The notes under the pieces were generated by a model. It worked only from the letters and a program-made list of their open reading frames with translations. It was not told the origin of the DNA and made no database searches. From Arenibacter certesii DSM 19833 (GTDB taxonomy: Bacteria > Bacteroidota > Bacteroidia > Flavobacteriales > Flavobacteriaceae): 64,000 nt of DNA. Of the stretch, positions 30,553 to 40,337 are shown piece by piece (position 1 is the first letter of the stretch; every line of letters begins with the position of its first letter). A program made the position numbers and the translations under genes. The DNA lies in assembly GCF_000429545.1 (NCBI RefSeq), contig NZ_AUCB01000005.1, forward strand, positions 124,001 to 188,000. The letters are read 5' to 3'.

Positions 30553-32148
30553 ATGAAAAATAAATTAAAAATACTTATAGCGTTAACACTCTTCGCCAGC
30601 ATATCCTCTTGTGATAAAGGTTTAGAAGAATTAAACGTTAACCCAAACGAACCAGAAATGGTGCCGACGAGCAATATATTTGCTTATTCAACAAAAAGGT
30701 TCACAGATTTTAGCAGAGATGCATTTAACTCAGGTAGACTTACTTTGCCCTGGTTACAATATTGGGGACAAACCGCTTATGCAGATGAGGACCGTTTCTT
30801 ATATAGGGAAACAACAGCGCAAGGGATTTATGACAACACCTACCTTGTGGCCATCAATCTAAAGTCGATCATTGATCAAAACACCAATGAGGAAACTAAG
30901 AACAGCGCCGCAGCTTATGGCAATAATGACAATCAAATCGCAGCTTCTAGGATCATGCTATCCTACATGTTCTATGAGCTTACCAATTTCTTCGGAGATG
31001 TACCATACTACTCTTACGGCAGCGATAATGAAACCTTCCAGGCACTGGATGTAAATAACACGTCTACTCCGGTTTTTGCAGCCCAGGAAGATATTTACGA
31101 TGACATCTTAAATGAGTTAAGGGAAGCGTCGGACATGATCAACACAAATGAACCCGTATTCACGAGTGGAGATAACATTTTTGGCGGAGATGCTGGTAAA
31201 TGGAAAAAGTTTGCCAACTCATTAATTTTGAGAGTTGCCAATAATCTAAGGAATGTAAATCCTACTAAGGCAAATGACGCTATTGATGCTGCCCTACTAG
31301 CAGGAGTTATGACCTCTAATGATGATAATGCAGCACAGGCATATGATGCCGCAGACGATAATGCCTCCCCATTCTGGAGAGCATTTATTGCAAGAACCGA
31401 TTTCGCCGTAGCTGCACCATTTGTAAAACTACTTAAAGGAGAATCAGGAAACTTTGGCCCAGACCCTAGACTTTTCCAAATGGCTGCACCAATTGATGCA
31501 TCTATAGGGGATGTGAAATCGGATACGTATGAAAAAAGCAATAATTACGATGATTATTTAGGGATTCCTTACGCTTTTAGAAATACGAATTTTCTCGATA
31601 GAACAACCTATTCCTTTATGAGTAGTAATATTCTAAAACCAGATTTCAAAGAAGTTTTGATGGAATATGCAGAGGTACAATTTATTATCTCAGAACACAA
31701 TGGATTTTCTCAAGAAAATTATGAAAATGGGGTGCGTGCCTCTATGGAAAAATGGGGTGTCCCTTCAGCAGAGATCACCGCCTTTGTAAATAATCTTCCA
31801 CCAGCAAATCAAGCAAACGTTCTTAATCAAAAATATGTAGCGTTATATATGCAACCACACCAGGCGTATGCGGATTACCGAAGAACAGGTTTCCCAAACA
31901 CCTTGGTAATGCCGGGAGAAGAAGTATTTCTTCCAGCAGAGCAAGTAGCAGGACTTCCTCCGGAGAGCAGGGTTCCTTCTTATACTTTTGAACCTGGACC
32001 AGTTGATCCATCAGTTACAGAAATCCCATTTAGATTAAGGTATCCACAAATATTACAAACCTTAAACGGCAATAATAGAAACGCAGCAGCTGCAAAATTA
32101 TCCGAAGGTGATTTAATTACCAGCAAGCTTTTCTGGGACGTAAATTAG
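30553..32148 (+). CDS. SusD/RagB-like nutrient-binding outer-membrane lipoprotein
   Basis: Surface lipoprotein lid of the preceding SusC barrel. 531 residues. Lipoprotein signal: MKNKLKILIALTLFASISSC with the acylated Cys at residue 20. The body is helical with TPR-like repeats and resembles the SusD-like_2 subgroup (short N-terminal motif LNVNPNEP, PWLQYWGQ, KWKKFANSLILRVANN) rather than the classic RagB type seen at 41-43 kb. Forms a two-gene operon with susC and ends in a terminator at 32171-32208. Confidence 0.92.
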   Translation: MKNKLKILIALTLFASISSCDKGLEELNVNPNEPEMVPTSNIFAYSTKRFTDFSRDAFNSGRLTLPWLQYWGQTAYADEDRFLYRETTAQGIYDNTYLVAINLKSIIDQNTNEETKNSAAAYGNNDNQIAASRIMLSYMFYELTNFFGDVPYYSYGSDNETFQALDVNNTSTPVFAAQEDIYDDILNELREASDMINTNEPVFTSGDNIFGGDAGKWKKFANSLILRVANNLRNVNPTKANDAIDAALLAGVMTSNDDNAAQAYDAADDNASPFWRAFIARTDFAVAAPFVKLLKGESGNFGPDPRLFQMAAPIDASIGDVKSDTYEKSNNYDDYLGIPYAFRNTNFLDRTTYSFMSSNILKPDFKEVLMEYAEVQFIISEHNGFSQENYENGVRASMEKWGVPSAEITAFVNNLPPANQANVLNQKYVALYMQPHQAYADYRRTGFPNTLVMPGEEVFLPAEQVAGLPPESRVPSYTFEPGPVDPSVTEIPFRLRYPQILQTLNGNNRNAAAAKLSEGDLITSKLFWDVN

Positions 32149-32170
32149 AAAATTAATCCTATACAATTTT

Positions 32171-32208
32171 AAAAAACCATTACACCTAAGTGTGATGGTT
32201 TTTTGTTT
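32171..32208 (+). terminator. Terminator of the first susC-susD operon
   Basis: Stem of arms 32171-32185 and 32190-32204 (AAAAAACCAT...ATGGTTTTTT core with one wobble), 4-nt loop, then a T-run reaching TTTTTTGTTTT. It lies 22 nt past the susD stop and only 14 nt before the rlmB ATG. Confidence 0.8.
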
Positions 32209-32221
32209 TACCTTTACCACC

Positions 32222-32971
32222 ATGGAAAAATCAACCCAAATTTATGGCATTAGAGCCGTTATCGAAGCCATAAACGCCAACGAACCTATAGACAAGGTTT
32301 TTATTCAAAAAGGATTAAAAGGCGATCTCTCCCGTGAATTGGAGACACTGCTAAGAAAAAACGGCATCATCGCTTCCTATGTACCTATTGAAAAACTAAA
32401 CAGGCTTACCAAGAACAATCATCAAGGTGTTGTAGCCAATATCTCCCCTATTCGCTTTCTTTCCATTGAGGAAATGGTAGCTAATGTAACAGAAAATGGC
32501 AAAGCACCTCTATTCCTTTTACTGGACCAACTTTCCGATGTACGTAATTTTGGAGCCATTATTCGTACCGCAGAATGCACTGGGGTAGACGGAATTATAA
32601 TACAAAAAAGAGGCGCTGCACCTGTTACCGCTGATACTATTAAAACTTCGGCCGGAGCGGCCTTTCGGGTACCTATAGCCAAAGTAGACCATATTAAAGA
32701 CGCCGTCTTCTTTTTACAGGCTTCAGGAATTCAGGTGGTTGCTGCAACAGAGAAAACAGACAATACTATATATGACGTTTCGTTTACCTCTCCCACTGCA
32801 ATCATTATGGGCTCGGAGGATATGGGAATATCCCCTTCAATACTTAAAGCTTCAGACCATCTAGCCAAACTACCCATGTTAGGGAGCATAGGGTCTTTAA
32901 ACGTATCGGTTGCTTGTGGGGTTTTCTTATATGAAGTGGTTAGGCAACGTCAGGATACACTTTCCAAATAA
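32222..32971 (+). CDS. rlmB: 23S rRNA (guanosine-2'-O-)-methyltransferase RlmB-like, SPOUT family
   Basis: SAM-dependent TrmH/SpoU-type 2'-O-methyltransferase, probably for G2251 of 23S rRNA. 249 residues from the ATG at 32222; ten upstream in-frame codons overlap the susD terminator and are rejected. N-terminal substrate-binding domain (IYGIRAVIEAIN, residues 5-75), then SPOUT knot motifs: DVRNFGAIIRTAECTGVDGI, IMGSEDMGIS and LPMLGSIGSLNVSVACGVFLYE. It could be another TrmH-group enzyme; RlmB is favoured by the N-terminal domain and length. Promoter must overlap the upstream terminator (TACCTTTA just before the ATG). Confidence 0.85.
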   Translation: MEKSTQIYGIRAVIEAINANEPIDKVFIQKGLKGDLSRELETLLRKNGIIASYVPIEKLNRLTKNNHQGVVANISPIRFLSIEEMVANVTENGKAPLFLLLDQLSDVRNFGAIIRTAECTGVDGIIIQKRGAAPVTADTIKTSAGAAFRVPIAKVDHIKDAVFFLQASGIQVVAATEKTDNTIYDVSFTSPTAIIMGSEDMGISPSILKASDHLAKLPMLGSIGSLNVSVACGVFLYEVVRQRQDTLSK

Positions 32972-33018
32972 CGATATTTAGATCATTCACAAAAATTATT
33001 GGTGATTAGTAGAGCAAA

Positions 33019-33780
33019 TTAATTTTGGGCCTCTCCATCTTTGAGGTCCTCTTTTTCTATTTTCTTATAGTGATAAATTACACGTGGTTGATCTAAACCT
33101 TGATTTGGTTCCTCATTCCGAGATTCAATAAAATTACCATTCTCATCAAAATGCTTTAGGAAATCGTCATCCTCCTCATTATAATCCTCCCTTTCCCAAT
33201 CATATTTCTTGGGTTTAGGCAATGAGGTCCGCAGTGTAAGGGCCAACAGTAATCCCGTTGAGAATCCGCCTAAATGGCCTTCCCAAGAAATCCCTTCTTT
33301 AACAGGAAAAATATACCATAACATACTTCCATAAATAAAGACAACAATAAGCGAAAGTGCTACCAGCCTATAATGTTTGGAAAGTACTCCTTTAAAAAAA
33401 ATAAAAGTAGCCAAGACATATATCAATCCACTTATCCCTATATGGTAGCTAGGTCTCCCGATCAACCAGGTTATAAGTCCAGACAGTAGTACCCCAATTA
33501 GCAATACCTTGTACGCTATCCCTCTATAAAAATAGACAAGGGCGGCCGTAAGGATCGCAATAGGAATGGTATTATTGTACAAATGATCTACGGAGCCATG
33601 CAAGAAGGGACTCAATACAATACCCCTTAGCCCTGTGAAGCTCCTAGGGTAGATTCCGTAATGATTTAGATTGACTTGGAATTTTAATTCAATGAAGAAA
33701 ACCGTCCAAATAGCCAGCACGGTAAAGAGCGGCACTACTATAACGGAATTTGAAAATTTAAAATATGTATTCTCTGTCAT
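33019..33780 (-). CDS. Rhomboid family intramembrane serine protease
   Basis: Polytopic inner-membrane protease cleaving transmembrane substrates. 253 residues, six predicted membrane segments. Catalytic dyad visible: Ser117 in GISGL and His169 in WEGHLGGF; the HGSVDHLYNNT loop holds the conserved His/Asn of the oxyanion site. The C-terminal 60 residues are charged and cytoplasmic. Divergent from rarA, with an 89-nt shared control region. Substrate unknown. Confidence 0.9.
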   Translation of the reverse strand: MTENTYFKFSNSVIVVPLFTVLAIWTVFFIELKFQVNLNHYGIYPRSFTGLRGIVLSPFLHGSVDHLYNNTIPIAILTAALVYFYRGIAYKVLLIGVLLSGLITWLIGRPSYHIGISGLIYVLATFIFFKGVLSKHYRLVALSLIVVFIYGSMLWYIFPVKEGISWEGHLGGFSTGLLLALTLRTSLPKPKKYDWEREDYNEEDDDFLKHFDENGNFIESRNEEPNQGLDQPRVIYHYKKIEKEDLKDGEAQN

Positions 33781-33836
33781 ACCTGAAATATAATTATTAA
33801 TTCAACATTCTCGCCAAGAATCCAATTTCGGAAAAA

Positions 33837-33865
33837 TTGTCATCTATATAATTATCTTATTTTTG
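33837..33865 (+). promoter_or_regulatory. Promoter of rarA, possibly leaderless
   Basis: TTG at 33837-33839, 18-nt spacer, TATTTTTG at 33858-33865, a full Bacteroidota match. The -7 box ends only 4 nt before the rarA ATG (33870), so transcription should start at or within a few bases of the start codon. Confidence 0.55.
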
Positions 33866-33869
33866 CCTT

Positions 33870-35147
33870 ATGAACGAACCACTTGCAGAAAGGGTACGCC
33901 CCAAAACACTTGAAGACTATATTAGCCAACATCATTTGGTAGGTGAGAAAGGATCCTTAACCTATCAGATTAAGAAAGGAATTTTACCTTCTTTAATCTT
34001 ATGGGGCCCTCCCGGTACAGGGAAGACCACCTTAGCCAATATAATTGCCGAAGAAAGTGGAAGGCCATTCTATACGCTTAGTGCCATTAGCAGTGGTGTA
34101 AAAGACATTAGGGAAGTTATAGATAAGGCCAAGCAAAGTGGCGGCTTGTTTACTACCAAAAACCCCATCCTCTTCATAGATGAGATCCATCGATTTAGCA
34201 AATCCCAGCAAGACTCTCTATTAGGGGCTGTTGAGAAAGGTTGGGTTACCCTTATTGGCGCTACTACGGAGAATCCCAGTTTTGAAGTAATACCCGCCCT
34301 CTTATCTCGTTGCCAAGTCTACATTCTAAATCCGTTTGGGAAAGCGGATTTGGAAGCCTTGCTCAAAAGGGCCATGAAATTGGATACTCATTTAAAAAAG
34401 AAAACCATAAACCTTAAAGAAACCGAAGCACTTATGCGGCTTTCTGGAGGGGATGGTAGAAAGTTGTTGAACATTTTTGAACTTATTATCAATTCTGAGG
34501 CAACAGATAACGTCACTATTACCGATGAGTTAGTTTTAAGCAAGGTTCAACAAAACACTGTTCTGTATGATAAAACCGGGGAACAGCATTACGATATAAT
34601 ATCTGCCTTTATAAAATCTATTAGAGGGAGCGATCCCAATGCCGCGGTTTATTGGCTGGCCAGAATGATTGAAGGCGGGGAAGATGTGAAATTTATTGCC
34701 AGAAGACTGATCATATCCGCCTCAGAAGATATAGGCAATGCCAACCCTACTGCTTTGGTGATTGCTAATACCACTTTTCAGGCAGTAACCACCATTGGTT
34801 ATCCAGAAGCGAGGATAATTCTCAGTCAGTGTGTTATCTATCTCGCTACATCACCCAAGAGCAATGCCAGTTATATGGCTATTAATAAAGCCCAACAAAC
34901 CGTAAAGCAAACTGGCGACCTTTCTGTACCCTTGCCATTGCGAAATGCACCAACGAAGCTTATGAAAGATCTGGGATATGGACAGGAGTATAAATACGCC
35001 CATGATTATGCCAATAATTTTATTGAGGAGGAGTTTATGCCCGATGAATTAAAAGGGACCAGTTTTTATAGTCCTGGCAATAACCAACGAGAAAAGGCCA
35101 TAAAAGAGTTTTTAAAGAACCGGTGGAAAGACAAGTATACTATGTAG
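33870..35147 (+). CDS. rarA: Replication-associated recombination protein RarA (MgsA), AAA ATPase
   Basis: Clamp-loader-like ATPase acting at stalled replication forks. 425 residues. Walker [13 protein letters not shown] (about 45-56), Walker [17 protein letters not shown], sensor 1 [13 protein letters not shown], arginine finger in LLSRCQVY; C-terminal tetramerisation region with SEDIGNANP and [14 protein letters not shown] chosen because the promoter abuts it. Confidence 0.95.
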   Translation: MNEPLAERVRPKTLEDYISQHHLVGEKGSLTYQIKKGILPSLILWGPPGTGKTTLANIIAEESGRPFYTLSAISSGVKDIREVIDKAKQSGGLFTTKNPILFIDEIHRFSKSQQDSLLGAVEKGWVTLIGATTENPSFEVIPALLSRCQVYILNPFGKADLEALLKRAMKLDTHLKKKTINLKETEALMRLSGGDGRKLLNIFELIINSEATDNVTITDELVLSKVQQNTVLYDKTGEQHYDIISAFIKSIRGSDPNAAVYWLARMIEGGEDVKFIARRLIISASEDIGNANPTALVIANTTFQAVTTIGYPEARIILSQCVIYLATSPKSNASYMAINKAQQTVKQTGDLSVPLPLRNAPTKLMKDLGYGQEYKYAHDYANNFIEEEFMPDELKGTSFYSPGNNQREKAIKEFLKNRWKDKYTM

Positions 35148-35306
35148 AGACTGCATCTCCTATTTCGTTGTATACATTTCATCACTTGTCACAGGAAACA
35201 CAACCATATGGAAGAATAGTCCATTCTATATAATACATCCATTTAGCTACCATCCCAAGGTATAAAGCCAAGGGAGCATCTAGATATCTTCCATCACAGA
35301 TAATGC

Positions 35307-36182
35307 CTAGAACTTAATATTCATCTTTTTGTTGACCAGTTCGTTGCCCTCATAGTATTCAAAAATCCAATTACCACCTTTTTTAAATAGTATTCCACTT
35401 TCATCTTGCCAATTAGGGTTGGCGAAATAAAAGTTACTAAAACTAGTCTGTTGCAAGGTCATAACTATTTTAGGGGTGCTATCTACTAATTGGTATCCAT
35501 TGGGTATGGCTTGAGCATATAGGACATCACTTTCCACTATATCCTTAACCTGCTTCGCATTTGAAGCCAAAGGCATTTCTTCTTGAGTATACCCAGACGG
35601 CACAGGCATCTTATCCTTATACGATTGCTCATCCAACGTAGCCTTTTGCTGAACTACAGGTGCAGGATTATTACTTTTTGTATCCTGAGTAGCGTTTTGA
35701 GCAATTTTCTTCACATCATCCTTATAACTAACCACTATTGGACCTTTAGAACCAGCAGGCTCATAACGGTAGCCTTCACCTGACAGTGATCGAAGACTTT
35801 CTTTTATAGCACCAGAATAAGCCTCTTTATAATCCTTCTCCTTACTCTTACCTTCTTGGGTTTCGAAAATATCTTGGGACAGGCAATCCTTTAAAGTAAA
35901 GGTAAGCTTGGTGGTAAACATGGAAGAGTCGTCATTTAGGGCTAATAACAGCCCTAGACACCTATTATTTAATAAATCTTCTGGCAGCGCATTATCATAT
36001 ACCGCATTAAACCCATTTTCTACCAATATATATTTAATTAACGTACTAGTCTGATGCTGGTTCTGCTCCTTAAACGCATCAAACTTAACGGGAACGATAA
36101 TGTATTTATATTTATTTAATTCTGCTTGCGACATTCCTAAAAAACAACTTAAAAGAATGAAGGATGCTAGTATTTTTTTCAT
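35307..36182 (-). CDS. Uncharacterised secreted protein, last gene of an envelope operon
   Basis: Not recognised. 291 residues with a cleavable signal peptide (MKKILASFILLSCFLGMSQA). Residues 22-140 look like a globular domain (KYKYIIVPVKFDAFKEQNQHQ, LLLALNDDSSMFTTKLTF) reminiscent of envelope proteins that detect or bind partners; residues 140-215 are a Pro/Gln/Lys linker; the C-terminal 75 residues are beta-rich (FSNFYFANPNWQDESGILFKKGG). It starts 13 nt after the DUF5723 gene, so it is co-transcribed. Probably periplasmic and functionally linked to the barrel upstream; function unknown. Confidence 0.75.
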   Translation of the reverse strand: MKKILASFILLSCFLGMSQAELNKYKYIIVPVKFDAFKEQNQHQTSTLIKYILVENGFNAVYDNALPEDLLNNRCLGLLLALNDDSSMFTTKLTFTLKDCLSQDIFETQEGKSKEKDYKEAYSGAIKESLRSLSGEGYRYEPAGSKGPIVVSYKDDVKKIAQNATQDTKSNNPAPVVQQKATLDEQSYKDKMPVPSGYTQEEMPLASNAKQVKDIVESDVLYAQAIPNGYQLVDSTPKIVMTLQQTSFSNFYFANPNWQDESGILFKKGGNWIFEYYEGNELVNKKMNIKF

Positions 36183-36195
36183 GTGAGAACTTATC

Positions 36196-37632
36196 TTATT
36201 TCTTGCCCCAAGATATAATATTTAATCCGAACTGAAAAGAAGCATAGTGACTATCGGCTAGATTGTTATAAGCTAGTAAATTATCCGCCATTAGATATAA
36301 ATTCACAGGACCGGCCTGCAAATTTAATCCCACTCCAATATTGGAATAAGAAAACTTATCTACCGTATAGGTTGTCTTTATAGCCATTGCATTCCCAAAC
36401 CTATGCAGGTAAAAGGCGGTTAGTGCCGCTTGGGGTCCTTTGGGTCTATTAACAACATACAATTGTCCTCCCAAAGCATTATTATAACTATCATAACCTC
36501 TTCCCTCACGTACGTAATCCTTACAATCATAACCACGGCGAGAGGGAATCGGTTTCCCAAAATTATACCGAAGGGAACCGTATAACTTGGTAGGTCTAAA
36601 AGTTATATAGCTATCGTTATTGGTGCTATAAGGAACCATTTCATTTATATCGTCTACCAACACTTGCCAATAGTCTTTATCAGCATCGGATGGAGCTACT
36701 GGCAATATAGCTTCTATCCCTTCTATTGTGGCCGAGCCTTTTAGGGTATAGTTTTTTACATCTGTAGAGTTATATACAAACCCCAAATCCAAAATACTCC
36801 CTGTAATCACTGTTTTTTTATTAAGATGGTAGGTAAATCCAAAATCTGCTCCAAACCCTAAATCGCCACCAAAGAACATTCTACGGGCTACTATTCCGGG
36901 CAGCTGAGACCTATCATTTTCCCAAGCATCCACTATGTTATTAAGTCCGGAAGTTTTAACTTCCAGATCAGCGTCTAAAGTATTCGCTACTAAATTCCTT
37001 TCTCCTTCTGTTGTTATAAAATGACCTTTATTTTCTGTGGAAGTAAAATTAAGTACACTGGAATATATTTTAGCTCTAGCGCCAACCGTAAGTTTCTTAT
37101 CTATCTTTCTGTTGATACCAAAATGAAAAACGTTTACCATTTCGGCCCTAGTGTTTAAATGATTTAAATTAAAACTTCTAGGTGATTGAATTGAATCGCC
37201 CTCAATAGCCAAGATTGCATAATCTTTAAAATAATATCCTATCCCATCGGTTTCGCTATAGATACCAAATGAATAAAAATCATTGAGGTTCCTACCTCTA
37301 AATCCTCCATTAAATAATGTAATTTGATTTGTGCTACTAAGGTGATCGTTTTCATCCAATTTGTAGATCATCCTATCCATTACCTTATCATTAAAATCCA
37401 GTCCATCAGCAGCAAAAAGATCATGAACGGTAATGGCATTTGAACCGGCTTGGACTGACACTCCCGAAATTATAGGTAGCCCAACGTACCATTCAAAATC
37501 CGTTAACATCCCAGGATTGACCATAAGGGCATCAGGAATATCAGTGAAATCGTATAGCAGTTGCTTATTCTGGGCCGAAAGTTGGGCACAGATTGAGAGA
37601 TAAACCAATAAGAATACCAAAATTAATCTCAT
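36196..37632 (-). CDS. DUF5723-like outer-membrane barrel protein
   Basis: 478 residues with a signal peptide ending near AQLSAQ. The body alternates short hydrophobic strands and polar turns (LYGSLRYNFGKPIPS, VGLNLQAGPVNLYLMADN) and ends SFQFGLNIISWGKK, typical of the DUF5723 family of predicted outer-membrane beta-barrels in Bacteroidota. Its ATG overlaps the stop of the lipoprotein gene by 4 nt, indicating coupling. Family assignment from memory; molecular function unknown. Confidence 0.7.
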   Translation of the reverse strand: MRLILVFLLVYLSICAQLSAQNKQLLYDFTDIPDALMVNPGMLTDFEWYVGLPIISGVSVQAGSNAITVHDLFAADGLDFNDKVMDRMIYKLDENDHLSSTNQITLFNGGFRGRNLNDFYSFGIYSETDGIGYYFKDYAILAIEGDSIQSPRSFNLNHLNTRAEMVNVFHFGINRKIDKKLTVGARAKIYSSVLNFTSTENKGHFITTEGERNLVANTLDADLEVKTSGLNNIVDAWENDRSQLPGIVARRMFFGGDLGFGADFGFTYHLNKKTVITGSILDLGFVYNSTDVKNYTLKGSATIEGIEAILPVAPSDADKDYWQVLVDDINEMVPYSTNNDSYITFRPTKLYGSLRYNFGKPIPSRRGYDCKDYVREGRGYDSYNNALGGQLYVVNRPKGPQAALTAFYLHRFGNAMAIKTTYTVDKFSYSNIGVGLNLQAGPVNLYLMADNLLAYNNLADSHYASFQFGLNIISWGKK

Positions 37633-38174
37633 CGTATTCGCATCCTAAATTTACCACTGGACCTAAAGATGATCTTTGGGTCTGGAAGATTTGATATACT
37701 TGTATGGTCTCCCATATTTGTAATATTGAACCCAATACTGGACGTGTTCTTTATTATTTCCAAGCTTTTCCCTGAGCCACCACCATATTCAACATCTCTT
37801 TTAAGCGGTATTGTCGGAGCAGGATCCATGTGAAATTTTTCAACATCCAGAAGGCTCCCATTTTCATCCAAAAACCCTATGATAATCTCCAATTCTTTAC
37901 TAGTTGTATTCTCCAACTCGTAAGAAATAACCCCCTCTAGCACCCGGTCTGCAAAAACATCTTCGCTAAAACCGTCAAAACTGAAATTCTGACTATAAAA
38001 AATGGAGTCGGTAGATTTGTTTAATAAATCTTCAGGAGATTCAACATATAAAATACTACTCTCAATGGTAGGTGTTACCCTTAAATCATCTAATTGATCA
38101 AAGTCGGGCCGCTCTACACAGGAAACAAAACCTAGTAGTATTATTAAGAAAAGTAACAATGTCTTATTTACCAT
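37629..38174 (-). CDS. Uncharacterised lipoprotein, first of a three-gene envelope operon
   Basis: 181 residues from the ATG at 38174 (a TTG nine bases upstream is less likely). Lipoprotein signal MVNKTLLLFLIILLGFVSC with acylated Cys19. The rest is beta-rich without recognised motif; polar strands and an ending FRSSGKFRMRIR. Directly overlaps the DUF5723 barrel gene, so the two products probably meet in the outer membrane. Transcribed 58 nt after yjjG and may share its transcript. Confidence 0.7.
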   Translation of the reverse strand: MVNKTLLLFLIILLGFVSCVERPDFDQLDDLRVTPTIESSILYVESPEDLLNKSTDSIFYSQNFSFDGFSEDVFADRVLEGVISYELENTTSKELEIIIGFLDENGSLLDVEKFHMDPAPTIPLKRDVEYGGGSGKSLEIIKNTSSIGFNITNMGDHTSISNLPDPKIIFRSSGKFRMRIR

Positions 38175-38232
38175 ATTGAGCAAATTAAAACAGGATGCAA
38201 TAATTTAGTGCGACCTTACGTTAAAGATAACT

Positions 38233-38922
38233 CTATAAAAATAATTTTATTTCATCCAAATCATGAATGATGCAACAATAGTTGTGTTTGGGTTCATTAT
38301 GCGCATTAAAATGCAACACATGGAGTCCTACGGCTTTAGCACCAAGGATGTCTGCCTCCAGACTATCCCCGATCATAATTGACTTTTGTGGCACCGCATT
38401 GGCCTTTTCCAATGCTAGTTGAAATATTAAAGGGTCTGGCTTCTTTGCCCCGGCCATTTCAGAATTTATTACCTGATCAAAATAGGTTGCAATATTCGCA
38501 TTGCGCAACTTCCTATCCTGTACCTCCTGAAACCCATTGGTAATGATATGGAGTTTATACTTGGGCTTTAAATATTCTAAAATCCCTATTGTATTGGGAA
38601 ATAAGTGATTATAAGAAGACAAATGAGCTATATACTGCTCAGATAGGGTATGTATAAGCTCATCCCCAACTCTAAATTTCAAAGAATCGAAGGTAGTCTT
38701 CAACCTTTGATACCTTAATTCACTCTGGTTGATTTTCCCTTCCCTATACCACTTCCAAAAATTAAGATTAATGGGAGTATATGCTTTTAAAAAATCATCC
38801 AAATCAATTCCCACTCCACATTCCGACAAGATTTTTTGAAAGGTTAAGGCAGAATTCCGTTCAAAATCCCAAAGTGTGTGATCTAAATCAAAAAACACAT
38901 CGGTTACCGATCCTCTATACAT
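38233..38922 (-). CDS. YjjG-type noncanonical pyrimidine nucleotidase, HAD superfamily
   Basis: HAD phosphatase that dephosphorylates nucleoside monophosphates, in E. coli YjjG with a preference for noncanonical pyrimidines. 229 residues. Motif I FDLDHTLWDF with the nucleophile Asp, motif II IITNGFQ, motif III Lys in AGAKKPDPLIF, motif IV MIGDSLEADILGA. It overlaps the upstream deacetylase-like gene by 8 nt, so they are coupled. Confidence 0.88.
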   Translation of the reverse strand: MYRGSVTDVFFDLDHTLWDFERNSALTFQKILSECGVGIDLDDFLKAYTPINLNFWKWYREGKINQSELRYQRLKTTFDSLKFRVGDELIHTLSEQYIAHLSSYNHLFPNTIGILEYLKPKYKLHIITNGFQEVQDRKLRNANIATYFDQVINSEMAGAKKPDPLIFQLALEKANAVPQKSIMIGDSLEADILGAKAVGLHVLHFNAHNEPKHNYCCIIHDLDEIKLFL

Positions 38923-40216
38923 AAACTTTTTTAATTATATTCCTATATAAATCTTTCCAATCCAATTTAGCTTCGCCTCCTAGCAGCTCATTGGAAAACA
39001 CCGTAACAAAAGTGCCATTTACTCTTTTTACCTCTAAGGCAAGGGCTTCTACCTCACTTAGCGCCTCTTCTTTGGTTCTAAATCTTAACAAACTATAATC
39101 ATGCACCGCAAAGGGATGTATTTTTATTGGTTGTTGCACCTCCAAAAGTATATCATAGAAATAAAATGGTGTACAACTACCCGCCCTAAATCCACTTTCG
39201 TGGGTATATCCCATGGTATAGTCATGGGTAAAGCCGGCCTCTACCAAATTCCTATACGTTTCAGGAATTTCCACCCTGTTAAATCGCATCCGAGAACTAT
39301 TGATAGGCCTATGAATTACGTTGGAAAGATTTCTCTTTTCTTCCATCAATAAATTAATATCATTAAAAGAACTATACGAACAGCATAGGGAAACCACCTC
39401 ATAATCGGCAACAGATTTTATAAGGTATTTAAATTTATTATTACTGGGAGACACATTCTTGTCATAGGTGGAATATCCGGCAAACTGAAAAAAGAACAAT
39501 CCTTTAGCCTTATATTGATTATGCAGCTCTATTAGTTCAAAAAAGTTATCATACGGATCCTTTTTTACTTTCAACAATACCGAAATCCTATCTACTACAC
39601 GTTTTAACTTTAATGATCCTAAGTCCAGAAGAAGACCTGAAATCCCTCTTACTAAGCCTCTATGCAAAAAACAATGTGATGTAGTAACATCAATTATTGG
39701 CATAAAACGATATTTTTTGGGCTTCCTTACCAAATCTGGAAACTTTTCCCTCAGCAGCTTCAATAACTTATTGGCCCATATATCCACTACAGGTATATGT
39801 AAAAAATCATTTTGAAATGCGATACTGTCCTTGGGAGGAAAACGACCATGTATGTCCTTAACGTGCGGTAAATACTCCTCGTACCTACTCAACAAATAGA
39901 AACTAGCTGCAAAGATATCAAAGGGTAGATTGCTGCGGTCTCCAGCAGTAAAAAAGCAAGGGGTTCCTTCCCAATCTGAAACATGAATCTGGAGATCGTT
40001 TATTCCCTGCTCGAATAATAGGTCATTACTTCTCACAAAAAATTCGTTTTGGAGAGGCTGTTTAGTATAGGTAATCTTGGGGCCAGAATGTTTTATAAAA
40101 TCCTCTACTTTGGTAGTGTAAACCACTTCTATACCCAAAATAGCAGTAAATAAATGCTTCGTTATATATCTAAAACGAGATGTGATTTTATGGGTGTAAA
40201 TAAGCAGCATAGTCAA
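38915..40216 (-). CDS. Polysaccharide deacetylase-like protein with degenerate active site
   Basis: 433 residues resembling the NodB-fold deacetylase family found in Flavobacteriia, often with an N-terminal unassigned domain (1-150: RYEEYLPHVKDIHGRFPPKDS). The C-terminal part (FNRVEIPETYRNL, DYTMGYTHESGFRAGSCTPFYFYD) matches the fold, but metal-site positions look lost: the usual D-x-D segment reads PIIDVTTSHC and the HPSY-like site reads LCCSYSS; the usual His before LRF is absent (SSRMRFN). Likely catalytically inactive or altered. Overlaps yjjG by 8 nt. Confidence 0.65.
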   Translation of the reverse strand: MTMLLIYTHKITSRFRYITKHLFTAILGIEVVYTTKVEDFIKHSGPKITYTKQPLQNEFFVRSNDLLFEQGINDLQIHVSDWEGTPCFFTAGDRSNLPFDIFAASFYLLSRYEEYLPHVKDIHGRFPPKDSIAFQNDFLHIPVVDIWANKLLKLLREKFPDLVRKPKKYRFMPIIDVTTSHCFLHRGLVRGISGLLLDLGSLKLKRVVDRISVLLKVKKDPYDNFFELIELHNQYKAKGLFFFQFAGYSTYDKNVSPSNNKFKYLIKSVADYEVVSLCCSYSSFNDINLLMEEKRNLSNVIHRPINSSRMRFNRVEIPETYRNLVEAGFTHDYTMGYTHESGFRAGSCTPFYFYDILLEVQQPIKIHPFAVHDYSLLRFRTKEEALSEVEALALEVKRVNGTFVTVFSNELLGGEAKLDWKDLYRNIIKKVYV

Positions 40217-40337
40217 TATTTTTATCCTTCCGGATTTTTGGACCTATCTTTTAATTGAAGCCTGCAAAATACCTTGATAACATTCTAACACAGTATCTAC
40301 AAAACTTTCTCTAACCGATAAATATAAAACCTATTGA

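Noticed and set aside
31095-31541. 148-residue frame opposite the first susD
   Set aside because: No homology-like motif and lies fully within susD; shadow ORF.
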